A stretch of 7,032 bases of DNA from Limisphaerales bacterium (GTDB lineage: Bacteria > Verrucomicrobiota > Verrucomicrobiae > Limisphaerales > UBA11358): contig PLZL01000099.1 in assembly GCA_003152145.1 (NCBI GenBank), positions 1 through 7,032 on the forward strand, given 5' to 3'. Positions 6,475 to 7,032 of this stretch are shown here, piece by piece (position 1 is the stretch's first letter; each line of letters opens with the position of its first letter). The notes under the pieces were generated by a model, which saw nothing but the letters and a program-made list of their open reading frames with translations, did not search any database and had not been told where the DNA came from. A program made the translations under genes and the position numbers.

Positions 6475-7032
6475 CGGCTTCCATCCAGGCTTCGCTGAAG
6501 GTCGGGTGGGCGTGGATCGTGCGGCCCAGTTCGGCGGTGGTCAGTTCGGCACGAATGACGGCGGCGGCCTCGGCCACCAATTCCGTCGCGTGCGGGCCGA
6601 CGGCGGCAGCGCCAATCAATTGGCCGGTCGCGGCATCGGCAATCCATTTGACGAATCCGGTGATTTCGCCGGTGGCGATGCCCTTGCCGAGTCCGGCGAA
6701 ACGGAACTTGCCGGTCTTCACGGCGCGGTTCTGCTTCTTCGCGTCGTCCTCGCTCAAGCCGGCGGTGCCGATTTCCGGCGACGTGAAAATCACGTTCGGA
6801 ACAATCGTGTCGTGCTTGTGCAGCTTCGTCTGGACGGCATTTTCGGCGGCGGCGATGCCCTGCGCGGTGGCGTAGTGCGCGAGCTGGGTTTTACCGGTCA
6901 CGTCGCCGATGGCGAAGATCGCCGCCACCTTGGTGCGTCCGTAATCGTCCACCTCGATGAAGCCGCGTTCGTTCGTCTTCAGCCCCGCGTTTTCGAGCTT
7001 CAAGGCGTCGGTCACCGGCTTGCGGCCGACGG
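6425..7032 (-). CDS. lpdA: Dihydrolipoamide dehydrogenase (E3), C-terminal part, start outside window
   Basis: The visible 201 residues begin VGRKPVTDALKLENAGL and continue RGFIEVDDYGRT and AIFAIGDVTG, the FAD-contacting AxGDV segment of the pyridine-nucleotide disulfide oxidoreductase family. The dimerisation domain follows, from about HYATAQGIAAAENA through VIFTSPEIGTAGLSEDDAK. Near the end, IHAHPTFSEAWMEAAHA carries the E3 catalytic dyad: the second His of HAHP and the Glu of SE. This distinguishes it from glutathione or mercuric reductases. The enzyme reoxidises lipoyl groups with NAD+ in the pyruvate, 2-oxoglutarate, branched-chain and glycine-cleavage complexes in the cytosol. The redox-active disulfide, NAD domain and start lie beyond 7032. 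The C-terminus is basic (APPKRK) and is the sequence copied in the repeats. It converges on GH31 with the two stop codons abutting. Confidence 0.93.
   Translation of the reverse strand, partial: VGRKPVTDALKLENAGLKTNERGFIEVDDYGRTKVAAIFAIGDVTGKTQLAHYATAQGIAAAENAVQTKLHKHDTIVPNVIFTSPEIGTAGLSEDDAKKQNRAVKTGKFRFAGLGKGIATGEITGFVKWIADAATGQLIGAAAVGPHATELVAEAAAVIRAELTTAELGRTIHAHPTFSEAWMEAAHALHGECIHAPPKRK
6431..6442 (+). other. UUCG-type tetraloop hairpin at the GH31/lpdA junction
   Basis: CCGC-TTCG-GCGG (6431-6442) forms a 4-bp stem closed by a C(UUCG)G loop when read on the plus strand, extendable by two T-G wobbles. It lies 6 bp past the GH31 stop and inside the final lpdA codons. It could stabilise the GH31 mRNA 3' end or slow polymerase, but no T-run follows, so it is not a standard terminator. 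In repeat copies 1 and 2 the stem or loop is altered. Confidence 0.35.

Noticed and set aside
6141..6875. Plus-strand open frame of 244 codons crossing the GH31/lpdA junction
   Set aside because: It overlaps two well-supported genes in other frames and shows low-complexity, non-protein-like composition.
1..7032. tRNA, rRNA, CRISPR array, transposase or integrase
   Set aside because: No cloverleaf, regular spaced repeats or recombinase-like coding sequence could be recognised.

Overview
The window reads as chromosomal DNA from a GC-rich, Gram-negative-type heterotroph that degrades polysaccharides. The family mix (secreted GH2, PA14-containing GH31, bacterial serpin, DUF4160/DUF2442 pair), the weak Shine-Dalgarno signals and the LpdA C-terminus ending in HAPPKRK point most towards Verrucomicrobiota. 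This assignment is an inference from protein flavour and no search was possible.

Layout, left to right. (1) Positions 1-1054, minus strand: the N-terminal 351 residues of a secreted glycoside hydrolase family 2 enzyme, cut by the window edge before its catalytic glutamates. (2) 1137-2795, minus, 82 bp upstream of the GH2 start: a 552-residue fusion of a CxxC/CxxC zinc ribbon, several membrane segments and a full serpin domain with an inhibitory-type hinge and a predicted P1 lysine. (3) 2796-2954: non-coding, with two inverted repeats. (4) 2955-3742: two small minus-strand genes (DUF4160 then DUF2442) between two copies of a short direct repeat. The right-hand copy lies in a hairpin-containing stretch with a possible 42-codon ORF. 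(5) 3743-6424, plus: a large secreted GH31 alpha-glycosidase with a PA14 domain inserted after the barrel. (6) 6425-7032, minus: the C-terminal part of dihydrolipoamide dehydrogenase (lpdA), whose stop codon abuts the GH31 stop with no spacer.

The most unusual observations are the zinc-ribbon/membrane/serpin fusion and the repeat that recurs at 2955-3004, 3561-3595 and 6425-6474. The last copy is the coding 3' end of lpdA. The first copy matches it at 48 of 50 positions, starting exactly at the lpdA stop codon. The repeats divide the region into a DUF4160-DUF2442 module and a GH31 module, which suggests integration or recombination at an lpdA 3'-end-like sequence, or a dispersed repeat family. 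No integrase or transposase is visible.

Functionally, the GH2 and GH31 enzymes fit export and sugar release from beta- and alpha-linked glycans. The serpin could protect envelope or secreted proteins from proteases. lpdA is a central-metabolism gene at the edge of this accessory region.
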